Source: an uncultured Erythrobacter sp. (lineage in GTDB: Bacteria > Pseudomonadota > Alphaproteobacteria > Sphingomonadales > Sphingomonadaceae). Taken from it: DNA of 64,000 bases. Under the pieces are notes generated by a model. That model was not told where the DNA came from. It was given only the letters and a program-made list of their open reading frames with translations, and did not search any database. Made by a program: the position numbers and the translations under genes. This document shows, piece after piece, positions 35,438-44,526 of this stretch; the first letter of the stretch is position 1, and every line of letters starts with the position of its first letter. The stretch spans positions 1,240,001-1,304,000 of the forward strand of contig CANNCZ010000001.1 of the NCBI GenBank assembly GCA_947503275.1, written 5' to 3'.

Positions 35438-37243
35438 TCAGGCCGGTTTGTCGCTTTGCTGGCCTTCTTTCTTAGGAGGCTCAACCAAACGCAGCATCAA
35501 TTCGCGCAATTGTGCTGGCTCTGCTTTGGACGGCGCGCCCATCATCAGGTCTTCGCCCTTCTGGTTCATCGGGAAGGCGATCACTTCACGGATCGCTTCT
35601 TCACCAGCGAGCAACATCACAATCCGGTCAATGCCCGGAGCCGATCCACCATGCGGCGGTGCGCCCAATTTGAACGCTTCGATCATGCCGGAAAATTCGC
35701 GATCAACGGTCGCCTTGTCATAGCCTGCGAGTTCAAAGGCTTTGTACATGATGTCCGGGCGGTGGTTCCGGATTGCGCCTGAGCTGAGCTCATAACCGTT
35801 GCAGACAATATCATATTGCCACGCTTTGATGTCGAGCGGGTCCATCGTCTCCAACGCTTCCATCTCGCCTTGCGGCATGGAGAATGGGTTGTGAGAGAAA
35901 TCGACCTTCTTCGCGTCTTCGTCCCATTCATACATTGGGAAATCGACGATCCAGCAAAATTTAAAGCAACCCTCCTCGATCAGGCCAAGCTGCTCACCAA
36001 CTTGCGTGCGTGCTGCGCCTGCGAGTTTGGCGGCATCCTTCTCCTTGCCAGCAGCAAAGAACAGGCCGTCGTCGGGCCCAAGGCCGAGTTCGTTGTAAAG
36101 GTCAGCCATCAGTTCCGGCCCGTGGTTCTTCGCAATCGGTCCGCCAAATTCGCCGCCTTTGCGGGTGACATAACCAAGCCCAGCGAACCCTTCCGAACGC
36201 GCCCAATTGTTCATGTCATCGAAGAATTTACGGCTCTTCTCATTGGTTTTGGGAGCTGGCACCACGCGCACCACACCGCCGCCGCCAACGATCTTCTCAA
36301 ATAGGCCAAAGCCCGATTTTTCGAAGTGGCTGGTGACATCGCTGATCTCCAACGGGTTGCGCAGATCGGGTTTGTCCGTGCCGTATTTCAGCATCGTTTC
36401 CGCATACGGAATGCGCGGGAAGTCACCCGAAGAGGTCACCGTCTTGCCATCGGCGAATTCAGCAAATGTGCCTGCGAGCACAGGCTCAAGCGCTTGAAAC
36501 ACGTCTTCCTGTGTCACAAAGCTCATTTCGAAATCGAGTTGATAGAATTCCAAGCTGCGATCAGCGCGCAAATCCTCATCGCGGAAACACGGCGCAATTT
36601 GGAAATAACGATCAAAACCGCTCACCATCAGCATCTGTTTGAACATTTGCGGAGCCTGCGGCAGCGCATAGAAATTGTTCGGATGCATCCGGCTTGGCAC
36701 GAGGAAGTCGCGTGCGCCCTCTGGGCTGGATGCGGTCAAGATCGGCGTTTGGAACTCGGTAAAGCCTTGCTCTGTCATCCGCTGACGCAGCGAGGTTATC
36801 ACCTTGGATCGCAGCATAATATTGCGGTGCATTGTCTCACGCCGCAGATCGAGGAAACGGTATTTGAGGCGAATGTCCTCTGGATAATCCTGCTCACCAG
36901 CGACCGGCATAGGCAATTCTTCGGCCGCACTTTGAACCGTAATGCTGCGCGCAAACACTTCGATCTCGCCTGTAGGCAGATCGTTGTTCACCGTCTCAGG
37001 TGTGCGAGCCTTCACATCGCCATCAATGGTCACAACCGATTCGGCGCGAAGCCCTTCGAACACGCTCAAGGCAGGAGAATCTTCGTCAGCCACGATTTGT
37101 GTGATGCCGTAATGATCGCGCAGATCGACGAACAAAACGCCGCCATGATCGCGTTTGCGGTGGACCCAGCCGGACAAACGGACGGATTCTCCGACATTTT
37201 TCGCTGAAAGCTGTGCGCAAGTGTGGGTACGATAGGCGTGCAT
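35438..37243 (-). CDS. aspS: Aspartate-tRNA ligase
   Basis: 601-residue class II synthetase of the bacterial type. The OB-fold anticodon domain opens [20 protein letters not shown]; motif 2 is [20 protein letters not shown]; a GAD insertion domain follows; motif 3 lies in [37 protein letters not shown] marks the motif 1 region. The length is normal. Whether it also charges tRNA-Asn cannot be decided here. It ends at a strong terminator and is divergent from rnd. Confidence 0.97.
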   Translation of the reverse strand: MHAYRTHTCAQLSAKNVGESVRLSGWVHRKRDHGGVLFVDLRDHYGITQIVADEDSPALSVFEGLRAESVVTIDGDVKARTPETVNNDLPTGEIEVFARSITVQSAAEELPMPVAGEQDYPEDIRLKYRFLDLRRETMHRNIMLRSKVITSLRQRMTEQGFTEFQTPILTASSPEGARDFLVPSRMHPNNFYALPQAPQMFKQMLMVSGFDRYFQIAPCFRDEDLRADRSLEFYQLDFEMSFVTQEDVFQALEPVLAGTFAEFADGKTVTSSGDFPRIPYAETMLKYGTDKPDLRNPLEISDVTSHFEKSGFGLFEKIVGGGGVVRVVPAPKTNEKSRKFFDDMNNWARSEGFAGLGYVTRKGGEFGGPIAKNHGPELMADLYNELGLGPDDGLFFAAGKEKDAAKLAGAARTQVGEQLGLIEEGCFKFCWIVDFPMYEWDEDAKKVDFSHNPFSMPQGEMEALETMDPLDIKAWQYDIVCNGYELSSGAIRNHRPDIMYKAFELAGYDKATVDREFSGMIEAFKLGAPPHGGSAPGIDRIVMLLAGEEAIREVIAFPMNQKGEDLMMGAPSKAEPAQLRELMLRLVEPPKKEGQQSDKPA

Positions 37244-37434
37244 CTAAACTCTTGTCCTGTTCGAAGCTATGACGCTAAGGCGCGCCAGCGGTTTTTGCGT
37301 CGGTAACACCTCGCATTCGCTGCGCGCGCTAACAGGGCATGACCTGCACTTTGTCAAGTCGCGCACCACTCGAACTCACTGGGCCAACAACGGCCCGAGA
37401 GCGGCACTCCGCTCAAACAAGCATAAGAAGAACC

Positions 37435-38691
37435 ATGAAAATACATGATCTGATCACCACAACCGAAGCGCTCGAAGATCTATGTGAGCGTCTGGCAAAA
37501 TCAGATTTTGTCACGGTCGACACCGAATTCATGCGCGAAAACACCTATTGGCCGGAACTGTGCCTGGTGCAGATCGCCAACACCGAAGAAGCTGCTGCGA
37601 TTGACCCTTTGGCGGACGGGCTCGACATGACCCCGTTGCTCGACCTGCTGACTGAGAATGATGAGGTTCTCAAAGTTTTCCATGCGGGCGGACAAGACGT
37701 TGAGATTATCGTCAATCTCACAGGCAAGACCCCCTTCCCCATTTTCGATACGCAAATCTCGATGATGTCGATCAGCCAGTCCGAACAGATCGGCTATGCC
37801 AATATGGTCGATCATTGGCTGAACATTCAAATCGACAAAGGCGCACGCTTTACCGATTGGAGCCGCCGTCCGTTGACCGAACGGCAGATTGAATACGCTA
37901 TTGGCGATGTGACCCATCTGTCCAAGATCTTCCCAAAAATCCTCAAAAAGCTGATAAAAACCGGACGCGGTGATTGGCTGGATGCTGAGATGGAAAAACT
38001 TGCCGATGCGTCCAATTACATCGTCAATCCCGAGACATCGTGGAAGCGCATCCGCCAACCGGGCCGCAATCCGCAAGCCTTGGGCAGATTGAAAGCGCTG
38101 GCCGCATGGCGCGAGGGTGAGGCGCAGCACAAGAACATTCCGCGTGGCCGGATCATGCGCGATGAGACTTTGGCTGATGTCGCATCCCATCCCCCTAAGA
38201 AACAGGGTGATCTGGCGAAAGTGCGCGGCCTCTCTGCCTCTTGGAAGGACAATGATATCGGCAAGCGTTTGATGAAAGTGATCGCGGAGGCAGAGCCATT
38301 GCCCAAATCGGAAATGCCCGAAAAGATGAAGCGCGGCGCGCCATTGGGCAAAGAGGGCGCATTGGTCGCCGATCTGCTCAAGCTGCTGCTCAAAATCCGC
38401 GCGCGCGAGATTGACGTTGCCTCGCGCCTGCTCACCCGTGCGGATGAGATGGAGGCGCTGGCCGCGGGCGTGCGCGATCTCAAAGTGCTGACCGGCTGGC
38501 GTTATGATGTGTTCGGCAAGGATGCGCTGGAGCTGGTCGAAGGAAAGCTCGCCTTTGCGGTGAAGGACGGAAAGCTGACCATGACCCATATCGACGATAT
38601 GCAGGCGAGCATGGAAGAAGGTTTGGCTGACGCAGAGGCAGAGGCGGAAACCGACGTAGAACCAGACGCCGAGGCCTCTGAAGAGGAATGA
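37435..38691 (+). CDS. rnd: Ribonuclease D
   Basis: About 418 residues, a DEDD-type 3'-5' exonuclease in tRNA 3' maturation. Exo I is VTVDTEFMRE (Asp29, Glu31), Exo II has VFHAGGQDVEII, and Exo III reads EYAIGDVTHL with the Tyr of the DEDDy subgroup. An HRDC-like segment (ALGRLKALAAWREGEAQHKN, then RGRIMRDETL) follows. The C-terminus is an acidic tail (EAEAETDVEPDAEASEEE). The start ATG at 37435 follows AAGAAGAA; an upstream in-frame start at 37339 is unlikely. The stop lies one base before the GTG of oxyR. Confidence 0.96.
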   Translation: MKIHDLITTTEALEDLCERLAKSDFVTVDTEFMRENTYWPELCLVQIANTEEAAAIDPLADGLDMTPLLDLLTENDEVLKVFHAGGQDVEIIVNLTGKTPFPIFDTQISMMSISQSEQIGYANMVDHWLNIQIDKGARFTDWSRRPLTERQIEYAIGDVTHLSKIFPKILKKLIKTGRGDWLDAEMEKLADASNYIVNPETSWKRIRQPGRNPQALGRLKALAAWREGEAQHKNIPRGRIMRDETLADVASHPPKKQGDLAKVRGLSASWKDNDIGKRLMKVIAEAEPLPKSEMPEKMKRGAPLGKEGALVADLLKLLLKIRAREIDVASRLLTRADEMEALAAGVRDLKVLTGWRYDVFGKDALELVEGKLAFAVKDGKLTMTHIDDMQASMEEGLADAEAEAETDVEPDAEASEEE

Positions 38692-38692
38692 G

Positions 38693-39589
38693 GTGAGCAC
38701 TTACCTGCCCACCATCAAACAGCTGCAATATTTGGTGGCGCTGCACGAACATGGCCATTTTGGCCGTGCGGCAGAGGCCAGCTTCGTTTCCCAATCCACT
38801 CTATCCGCCGGTATTCGAGAATTGGAATCGCTGCTGGGCGTGACTTTGGTGGAACGCTCGCGTCGCGTTGTTCGTTTCACCGCATTGGGCGATGCGGTGG
38901 TGGCCAAAGCGAACCGCTTGCTGCGCGAGGCTGAGGAATTGTCTGATCTGGTTCAGGCATCGGGAAAGCCGCTCTCCGGCCAACTGCGCATGAGTGTTAT
39001 TCCCACAATCGCCCCCTTTATGCTGCCGCGTATTCTGCCGCGTTTGCGCAAAGAGCGCCCGGATCTCTCGCTAATGCTGCGTGAGGAAACCAGCCACGAT
39101 GCGATTGAATCGCTGCAACATGGGCGGGTTGATTGCGTGCTCTTGGCCCTGCCATTTGATACAGGCGAAGTGGAGGTCGAACACATCGCCGATGACCGGC
39201 TGTTTGTAGCCTTCCCAAAGGATGATCCGCGTGATCCGCCTGCGCAGATTCCGCCAGATATGATTGATGAAGGGCGGTTGCTGCTGCTCGAAGATGGTCA
39301 CTGTCTGCGCGATCACGCGTTGGCTGCATGCAACCGATCCGAGCTACGCGCGAGTGCAAGCATGATCGCCACGAGCCTGCATACTCTGGTGCAAATGGTC
39401 GAGAATGATTTAGGCCTCACCATGCTGCCCGAAATGGCAATTGATGCGGGTATCTTGACCACGACCGAAGTGGTGGCGCGCCCCGTTAAAAGCGCCACTG
39501 CGGTGCGCAAAATCGCGCTTGTCTGGCGCAAGAACTCTCCACGCGAAGCAGATTTCCGCCTGCTCGCCGACGAATTGCGCGCTGGATAG
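38693..39589 (+). CDS. oxyR: Hydrogen-peroxide-sensing LysR regulator OxyR
   Basis: 298 residues. N-terminal winged helix (TIKQLQYLVALHEHGHFGRA, SQSTLSAGIRELESLLG) and effector domain. The redox cysteines are seen as EDGHCLRDHALAAC, Cys204 and Cys213, with the same nine-residue spacing as Cys199-Cys208 in Escherichia coli OxyR. This supports peroxide sensing rather than a generic LysR role. GTG start one base after the rnd stop, so expression is coupled to rnd. No catalase or peroxidase gene is adjacent; its targets lie elsewhere. Confidence 0.93.
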   Translation: MSTYLPTIKQLQYLVALHEHGHFGRAAEASFVSQSTLSAGIRELESLLGVTLVERSRRVVRFTALGDAVVAKANRLLREAEELSDLVQASGKPLSGQLRMSVIPTIAPFMLPRILPRLRKERPDLSLMLREETSHDAIESLQHGRVDCVLLALPFDTGEVEVEHIADDRLFVAFPKDDPRDPPAQIPPDMIDEGRLLLLEDGHCLRDHALAACNRSELRASASMIATSLHTLVQMVENDLGLTMLPEMAIDAGILTTTEVVARPVKSATAVRKIALVWRKNSPREADFRLLADELRAG

Positions 39590-39719
39590 GGTATTAAGGG
39601 CGCCGGTTTGCATCCTTAGGGCAAGTCCCTATGGTGCGAGGCAACAAGCGCTGTCCGTTCGGTAAGCCGCGCGTGAAACGCAAGCAAAACACTCGGGAAG
39701 ACCCATCGCAAATTCCAAC

Positions 39720-41426
39720 ATGCCCAACGAGGCTGATGCCCGGATTGACCCACCTATGGTCGATCTGCCGATCAACACCCATGATAGCGGATTTTACAAC
39801 GGTTTCAGCCGCGAGGTAACGATTCCTGGCAAGATCATCGTATCGCTCATCATCATGTGGGCGATCTTTTTCCCCGTTCGGGCGATGGAGACGCTGAAGA
39901 TTGCGAACTCCACGATCATCGCATCGTTCAGCGGCTGGTACGTCTACCTCGTAGCAGCCTTGATCTTGGTGTGCGGAGTGCTCGCCTTGCTGCCGCAATC
40001 TGGCCGATTGCGTATTGGTGCACCGGATGAGAAACCGGAATTTTCCCGGTTTTCGTGGTTTTCCATGCTTTTTGGCGCCGGGATCGGCATCGGGATGCTG
40101 ACCTATTCTACGGGCGAGCCACTCGCGCATTTTGCCAGCAATCCAGACATCATCCGCGGCACAATCGAGGCTTCCTCACCCGAGGCCGTGCGCTCTGCTT
40201 ATATGTGGACGTTCCTGCATTGGGGCTTTGGCGCATGGTGCACCTATGCGCTGGTCGGCTTGGCGATCGGATATGTGGCGCACCGTCGAGGACTGCCTTT
40301 GACGATCCGGTCCAGCCTCGCGCCGATTTTTGGTGAGCGCATGTCTGGTCCCGCTGGGCATCTGGTCGATATTGTCGCTGTGGTCGCCACCATCCTTGGC
40401 GTGGCGGTCACGATGGGATTGGGCGTTCAACAATTTGTCGCAGGGCTTCATCGCATCGGCCTTGGCGATTGGTTGATGGTGGCGAATGATGATGGCGAAC
40501 TCACTGCCTCCGCTGCCGCCATAATCGTAGCTCTACTGGCGCTCGTTGGCGCCTCTACGGTCAGCGCTCTTTCCGGTGTTGGACGCGGGATTAAGTGGCT
40601 TTCGAACATCAATATGGGGCTGTCCTTCGCCCTGCTCGCATTGTTCGCAGTGATGGGATCGGGGCTTTATGGCCTGCAATTGCTGGGCGTTGGCATCTGG
40701 GATTACATTGTCACACTGCCCGCCAATTCGCTGACACTGTTCAGCTCGGATGGCAGCGAAGCGGGCGATGCTTTGGTGCAGTGGCAACTGGATTGGTCAG
40801 TTTTCTATTGGGCCTGGTGGATCGCCTTTGCGCCCTTTGTCGGCATGTTCATCGCGCGCATTTCACGCGGGCGTACGATCCGCGAATATATCTTTGGCGT
40901 TGCCTTGGTCCCTGCCCTGATGTGCTTCCTCTGGATGGGTCTTGCAGGAGGCACCGCGATCGATCTGGAGTTGAGCGGTCAAGCGCAAGGCGCGATCCTC
41001 AACACAGGCATTTCTGATCAACTTTATGCAACGCTCGCCGCCTTGCTAAACCCGACTGCCGCATGGGTTGTATCCAGCCTAGTGGTGGTGTTGTTGATGA
41101 CGTACCTCATCACATCGGTCGACAGCGCAATCCTGATCGTCAACACTATCAATGGCGCTGGCGAAGATGAAGGCGGGCGGCGATATCACATCCTGTTCTG
41201 GGGCACTGCACTGGCCTTTGTCGTGGGATCGATGCTGATCCTTGGCGGGATCGAAGCCATTCGGATCACCATGATCATCGGAGCCTTACCGTTTTCCGTC
41301 GTTGTGACGCTGATGGGTGCATCGATTATCAAGGCTGTCGTCTATGACCTCATCCGCAAACGCCAAGGCGTGCCGACCACCGAAGAGGCGTGTCTGGAAT
41401 GGGCGGAAGAGCAAAAAGTGGCCTGA
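39720..41426 (+). CDS. BCCT family betaine/carnitine/choline transporter
   Basis: 568 residues, about twelve membrane helices. Family signatures: FSMLFGAGIGIGMLTYSTGE and WTFLHWGFGAWCTYALVGLA in the first half, and the Trp-rich substrate-site segment FYWAWWIAFAPFVGMFIARI followed by SRGRTIREY. Such carriers import glycine betaine, choline or related quaternary amines with Na+ or H+, typically for osmoprotection. The soluble N-terminus before VTIPGKIIVSLIIMWAIFF is short. It starts at ATG 39720 (ATG 39756 also possible). No betaine metabolism gene is next to it. Confidence 0.93.
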   Translation: MPNEADARIDPPMVDLPINTHDSGFYNGFSREVTIPGKIIVSLIIMWAIFFPVRAMETLKIANSTIIASFSGWYVYLVAALILVCGVLALLPQSGRLRIGAPDEKPEFSRFSWFSMLFGAGIGIGMLTYSTGEPLAHFASNPDIIRGTIEASSPEAVRSAYMWTFLHWGFGAWCTYALVGLAIGYVAHRRGLPLTIRSSLAPIFGERMSGPAGHLVDIVAVVATILGVAVTMGLGVQQFVAGLHRIGLGDWLMVANDDGELTASAAAIIVALLALVGASTVSALSGVGRGIKWLSNINMGLSFALLALFAVMGSGLYGLQLLGVGIWDYIVTLPANSLTLFSSDGSEAGDALVQWQLDWSVFYWAWWIAFAPFVGMFIARISRGRTIREYIFGVALVPALMCFLWMGLAGGTAIDLELSGQAQGAILNTGISDQLYATLAALLNPTAAWVVSSLVVVLLMTYLITSVDSAILIVNTINGAGEDEGGRRYHILFWGTALAFVVGSMLILGGIEAIRITMIIGALPFSVVVTLMGASIIKAVVYDLIRKRQGVPTTEEACLEWAEEQKVA

Positions 41427-41782
41427 AGACTTTATGCAACACATAGATGCTCAAATAAAGCCAAAGTTGCATTTGACTATGTTTGAATAGATTTAATCTT
41501 CCCTTGAGAGAATTATCTATAGAATAGAGTTTTCTCTCGATAATTATAAGTATACCATCTGAATACTTAAGATTTACAACTTGCGCTGATCTGTGTTGTT
41601 ATTCTGCAACAAGGCAGCAAAGGTTCTTGAAAACTCACACTTTCACTGTGGCCAGCTTACTGACCGCTTGGTAACGGCTCCCTGCGCCCGCGTTGCGTTT
41701 ACTCGCTCGCGCGCAATTCTTGGGTTTACGCTGATGCAGTTCCGCATCGCGGGCCCATACGAAAGCTCAAAGGGGCATATAA
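41427..41782 (+). promoter_or_regulatory. AT-rich control region before the TonB-dependent receptor
   Basis: 356 bases without a convincing gene, much more AT-rich than its flanks. It holds ATGCAAC (41434-41440) with its reverse complement GTTGCAT (41466-41472), and two interleaved inverted repeats, GAGAG-AATTATC at 41506-41517 with CTCTC-GATAATT at 41534-41545. These look like regulator binding sites or overlapping alternative RNA stems. The GGGGC before the receptor ATG is a weak ribosome site. No known riboswitch pattern was recognised. Confidence 0.45.
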
Positions 41783-44440
41783 ATGTCAAAGTACATAAGC
41801 GGGGCGTCGATTGGCGCACTCGCGGTCGCAATTGCATCGCCAGTTGCGGCGCAAACCGCAGATCAACCCGCTCAGGCTGAAGAACGCCAAGGCGGCGTTG
41901 GCTCCATCGTTGTTACCGCACAACGCCGCAGCGAAGACCTGCAGGACGTGCCGGTTTCCGTCTCCGCCATTGGCGCGGAAGCTCTCGATGAGCTGAACAT
42001 CGACACGTTTGAAGATTACCTCGACCAAATCCCGACTGTGACAGCAGGCGGCAATGGTCCGGGTCAAAGCACAATCTACATTCGCGGCCTTGCCTCCACC
42101 ACGCCGAACATCACTGTCGCCGGTGTTGCCGGTCTTGCGCCAAACGTCGCATTGTACCTCAACGATCAACCGCTCTCACAGCCGGGCCGTAACCTCGACG
42201 TTTACGCCGCCGACCTTGAGCGGATCGAAGTGCTCTCGGGCCCACAAGGCACTCTGTTCGGTGCCAGCTCGCAAGCGGGTGTTGTACGCCTCATCACTAA
42301 CAAACCTGATCTGTCGGGCTTCTCCGCAAGCTCATCGGCTGGCATCTCCTTCACCAAAGGCGGCGAAGCGAGCTACCAAGGCGAAGTCATGGTCAACGTG
42401 CCGGTTAGCGATACGTTCGCACTGCGCGGCGTTGTCTATCTCGATGATCAAGGCGGCTATATCGACAATGTCGCTGGCACCCGTGATCTGACCGAGAGCG
42501 CGCGTTTCCGTCCTGAAGGTTTCGTCCGTGAAAACGGCGTGCCTGTGAACGCAAACCGCGCCGGTTTCCAGTCGACCGCTGATCTGTCGGGCGTCACATT
42601 CCTGCAAGCTGACAACGCTGGCATTGCCGAAGATAACTTCAACGACACCACCTATGCTGGCTTCCGCGTCAGCGCATTGTGGGAAGTCACACCGGATTGG
42701 ACCGTAAGCCTTTCGCACCAGCGTCAGAGCTTGGAATCAGATGGTGTGTTCTTTGCCGACCCGGAATTGGGCGGTCTGGATGATCTGGAAATCGAGCGTT
42801 TCGAAGCAGACCGTCTGGAAGACGATTTCTCGAACACCAGCTGGACCGTTGAAGGCCGCATTGGCTGGCTCGATGTCATCTATACCGGCGCATACACCGA
42901 CCGTGAAAGCGAACAGCGCGCGGATTACACCGACTACCTGTTTGCGGGCCAATATCTGCCCTATTACATCTGTGATGGTTCGGTGAGCTATCCCGGCGCG
43001 GGCAACGATCCGTCCGGCACATGCCAAGCACCAAACCTGTTCGTGAACTCCTTCTCCAAAACCGAAGTGTTCACACAGGAATTGCGTTTCAGCACACCTG
43101 AAGATTGGCGCGTGCGTTTCCAAGGCGGCGGCTTCTACTCCGATCTCAGCCTCGAAGAGCGCGTTGATTTTGCCTATCCCGGCAACACAATCGCACAGCC
43201 ATTTGGTCCGTTTGCGGAAAACTTCCCGCAAACAACCGGCTTTGTCTCCGATCCGGGTCCATTCCCCGCCTCGACAATCTTCCGCAACGACATTCGCCGG
43301 ACAGACGAACAGTTCGGCATCTTTGGCGAAGCAAGCTTCGACATCGTGCCTGACCTGCTGACCGTCACACTCGGCGCGCGTTATTACGATGTTGAAGTTG
43401 ACTTCGAAGGCAGCGCCAACGGTTCGTTCTGTAACTCTGGCGGCACCGATCAAAACGCATTCGGCACCGACATTAGCGACCTGTATAATGGCGATGGCCA
43501 GTTCACTTTCATCGGATCGTGCGACCCCGCGCTGCGCCAGACCTTCGATCTGGATGACAGCCTCGCTGACATCCAAGCCGCTGGCTTGTCCGCTGCTCAG
43601 GCACAGCAAGTGTTCAACGCCGTTCGCGCGCCAGACACCGCATCGACCGATGGCTTGATCTACAAGGGTACGGTTACGCTGACCCCGAATGAAGATCTGT
43701 TGTTCTATGCAACATATTCAGAGGGCTTCCGCCCCGGCCTGCTCAACCGTCCCGGTGGCGCAGTGGCATCGGGAACTGGCTTTGTCGTGCCGTTCGAAGT
43801 CGAAACCGACGAGGTGAAAAACTACGAGCTGGGTTGGAAAATGGACCTTCTCGAGGGTCAATTCCGCTTCAACGGTTCTGCATTCTTCGTGGACATTTCG
43901 AACCTACAAACGCAGATTTTCGATCCTTCGATCACTAACCTCTTCTTCTCGTCCAACGCGGCGGATGCAGAGATTTACGGGATTGAAGCAGACTTTACCG
44001 TTGCACCGTATGCGACGCCGGGTCTGACACTGTCGGGCGCATTCTCGATCCTCGATACAGAGATCACCGAAATCCTCATCCCGACCACTGACGTGATCGA
44101 AGGTGAAGAGCTCGCATATGCTCCGGGTTTTCAGGGTAATATTCGCGCTCGTTACGAATGGGATCTGTCGGATAGCCTTGAGGCGTATATCCAACCGCAA
44201 ATGACCTATTCGGGTTCGAAGTTCACTGACATTATCGAGATCAACAAAATCAAACTCGATAGCTACACCACATTCGACCTGTCGGTCGGTGTGAAAGCGG
44301 AACAGTGGCGTTTTGAAGTGTTTGGTGAAAACCTTTCCGATGAACGCGCCGAAGTGTCCGGCATCTTTGGCAATGACCGCGAACGCATCATCACCAACCG
44401 TCCTTTGACGGTCGGCATGCGCGTGTCATTCGACTACTAA
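41783..44440 (+). CDS. TonB-dependent outer-membrane receptor
   Basis: 885 residues. Signal peptide ISGASIGALAVAIASPVAAQ, a TonB-box-like GSIVVTAQRRSEDLQDVPVS, the plug domain (TFEDYLDQIPTVTAGG, STIYIRGLAS, ERIEVLSGPQGTLFGASSQA) and a 22-strand-type barrel with the C-terminal strand LTVGMRVSFDY ending in an aromatic residue. It belongs to the large sphingomonad group of receptors for siderophores, oligosaccharides or other scarce nutrients; the substrate cannot be read from sequence. It has its own long AT-rich upstream region and an intrinsic terminator. Confidence 0.95.
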   Translation: MSKYISGASIGALAVAIASPVAAQTADQPAQAEERQGGVGSIVVTAQRRSEDLQDVPVSVSAIGAEALDELNIDTFEDYLDQIPTVTAGGNGPGQSTIYIRGLASTTPNITVAGVAGLAPNVALYLNDQPLSQPGRNLDVYAADLERIEVLSGPQGTLFGASSQAGVVRLITNKPDLSGFSASSSAGISFTKGGEASYQGEVMVNVPVSDTFALRGVVYLDDQGGYIDNVAGTRDLTESARFRPEGFVRENGVPVNANRAGFQSTADLSGVTFLQADNAGIAEDNFNDTTYAGFRVSALWEVTPDWTVSLSHQRQSLESDGVFFADPELGGLDDLEIERFEADRLEDDFSNTSWTVEGRIGWLDVIYTGAYTDRESEQRADYTDYLFAGQYLPYYICDGSVSYPGAGNDPSGTCQAPNLFVNSFSKTEVFTQELRFSTPEDWRVRFQGGGFYSDLSLEERVDFAYPGNTIAQPFGPFAENFPQTTGFVSDPGPFPASTIFRNDIRRTDEQFGIFGEASFDIVPDLLTVTLGARYYDVEVDFEGSANGSFCNSGGTDQNAFGTDISDLYNGDGQFTFIGSCDPALRQTFDLDDSLADIQAAGLSAAQAQQVFNAVRAPDTASTDGLIYKGTVTLTPNEDLLFYATYSEGFRPGLLNRPGGAVASGTGFVVPFEVETDEVKNYELGWKMDLLEGQFRFNGSAFFVDISNLQTQIFDPSITNLFFSSNAADAEIYGIEADFTVAPYATPGLTLSGAFSILDTEITEILIPTTDVIEGEELAYAPGFQGNIRARYEWDLSDSLEAYIQPQMTYSGSKFTDIIEINKIKLDSYTTFDLSVGVKAEQWRFEVFGENLSDERAEVSGIFGNDRERIITNRPLTVGMRVSFDY

Positions 44441-44462
44441 GTCGAATTCGATCCAATCAAAG

Positions 44463-44497
44463 CGGCGGGAGTGGCAGATCGTCACTCCCGCCGTTTT
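44463..44497 (+). terminator. Intrinsic terminator of the TonB-dependent receptor
   Basis: CGGCGGGAGTG and CACTCCCGCCG make an 11-bp GC-rich stem around a nine-base loop, followed by TTTT, 22 bases after the receptor stop. Confidence 0.88.
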
Positions 44498-44526
44498 GCT
44501 GTCTGGCGCAATTTGGCTAAGGCCCC

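Noticed and set aside
37501-38700. 399-codon minus-strand frame over rnd
   Set aside because: rnd has all DEDD motifs in the sense frame; the antisense product is compositionally odd (His- and Gln-rich) and unrecognised.
42737-43609. 290-codon minus-strand frame over the TonB-dependent receptor
   Set aside because: The receptor frame is fully conserved in plug and barrel motifs; the opposite frame is a shadow.
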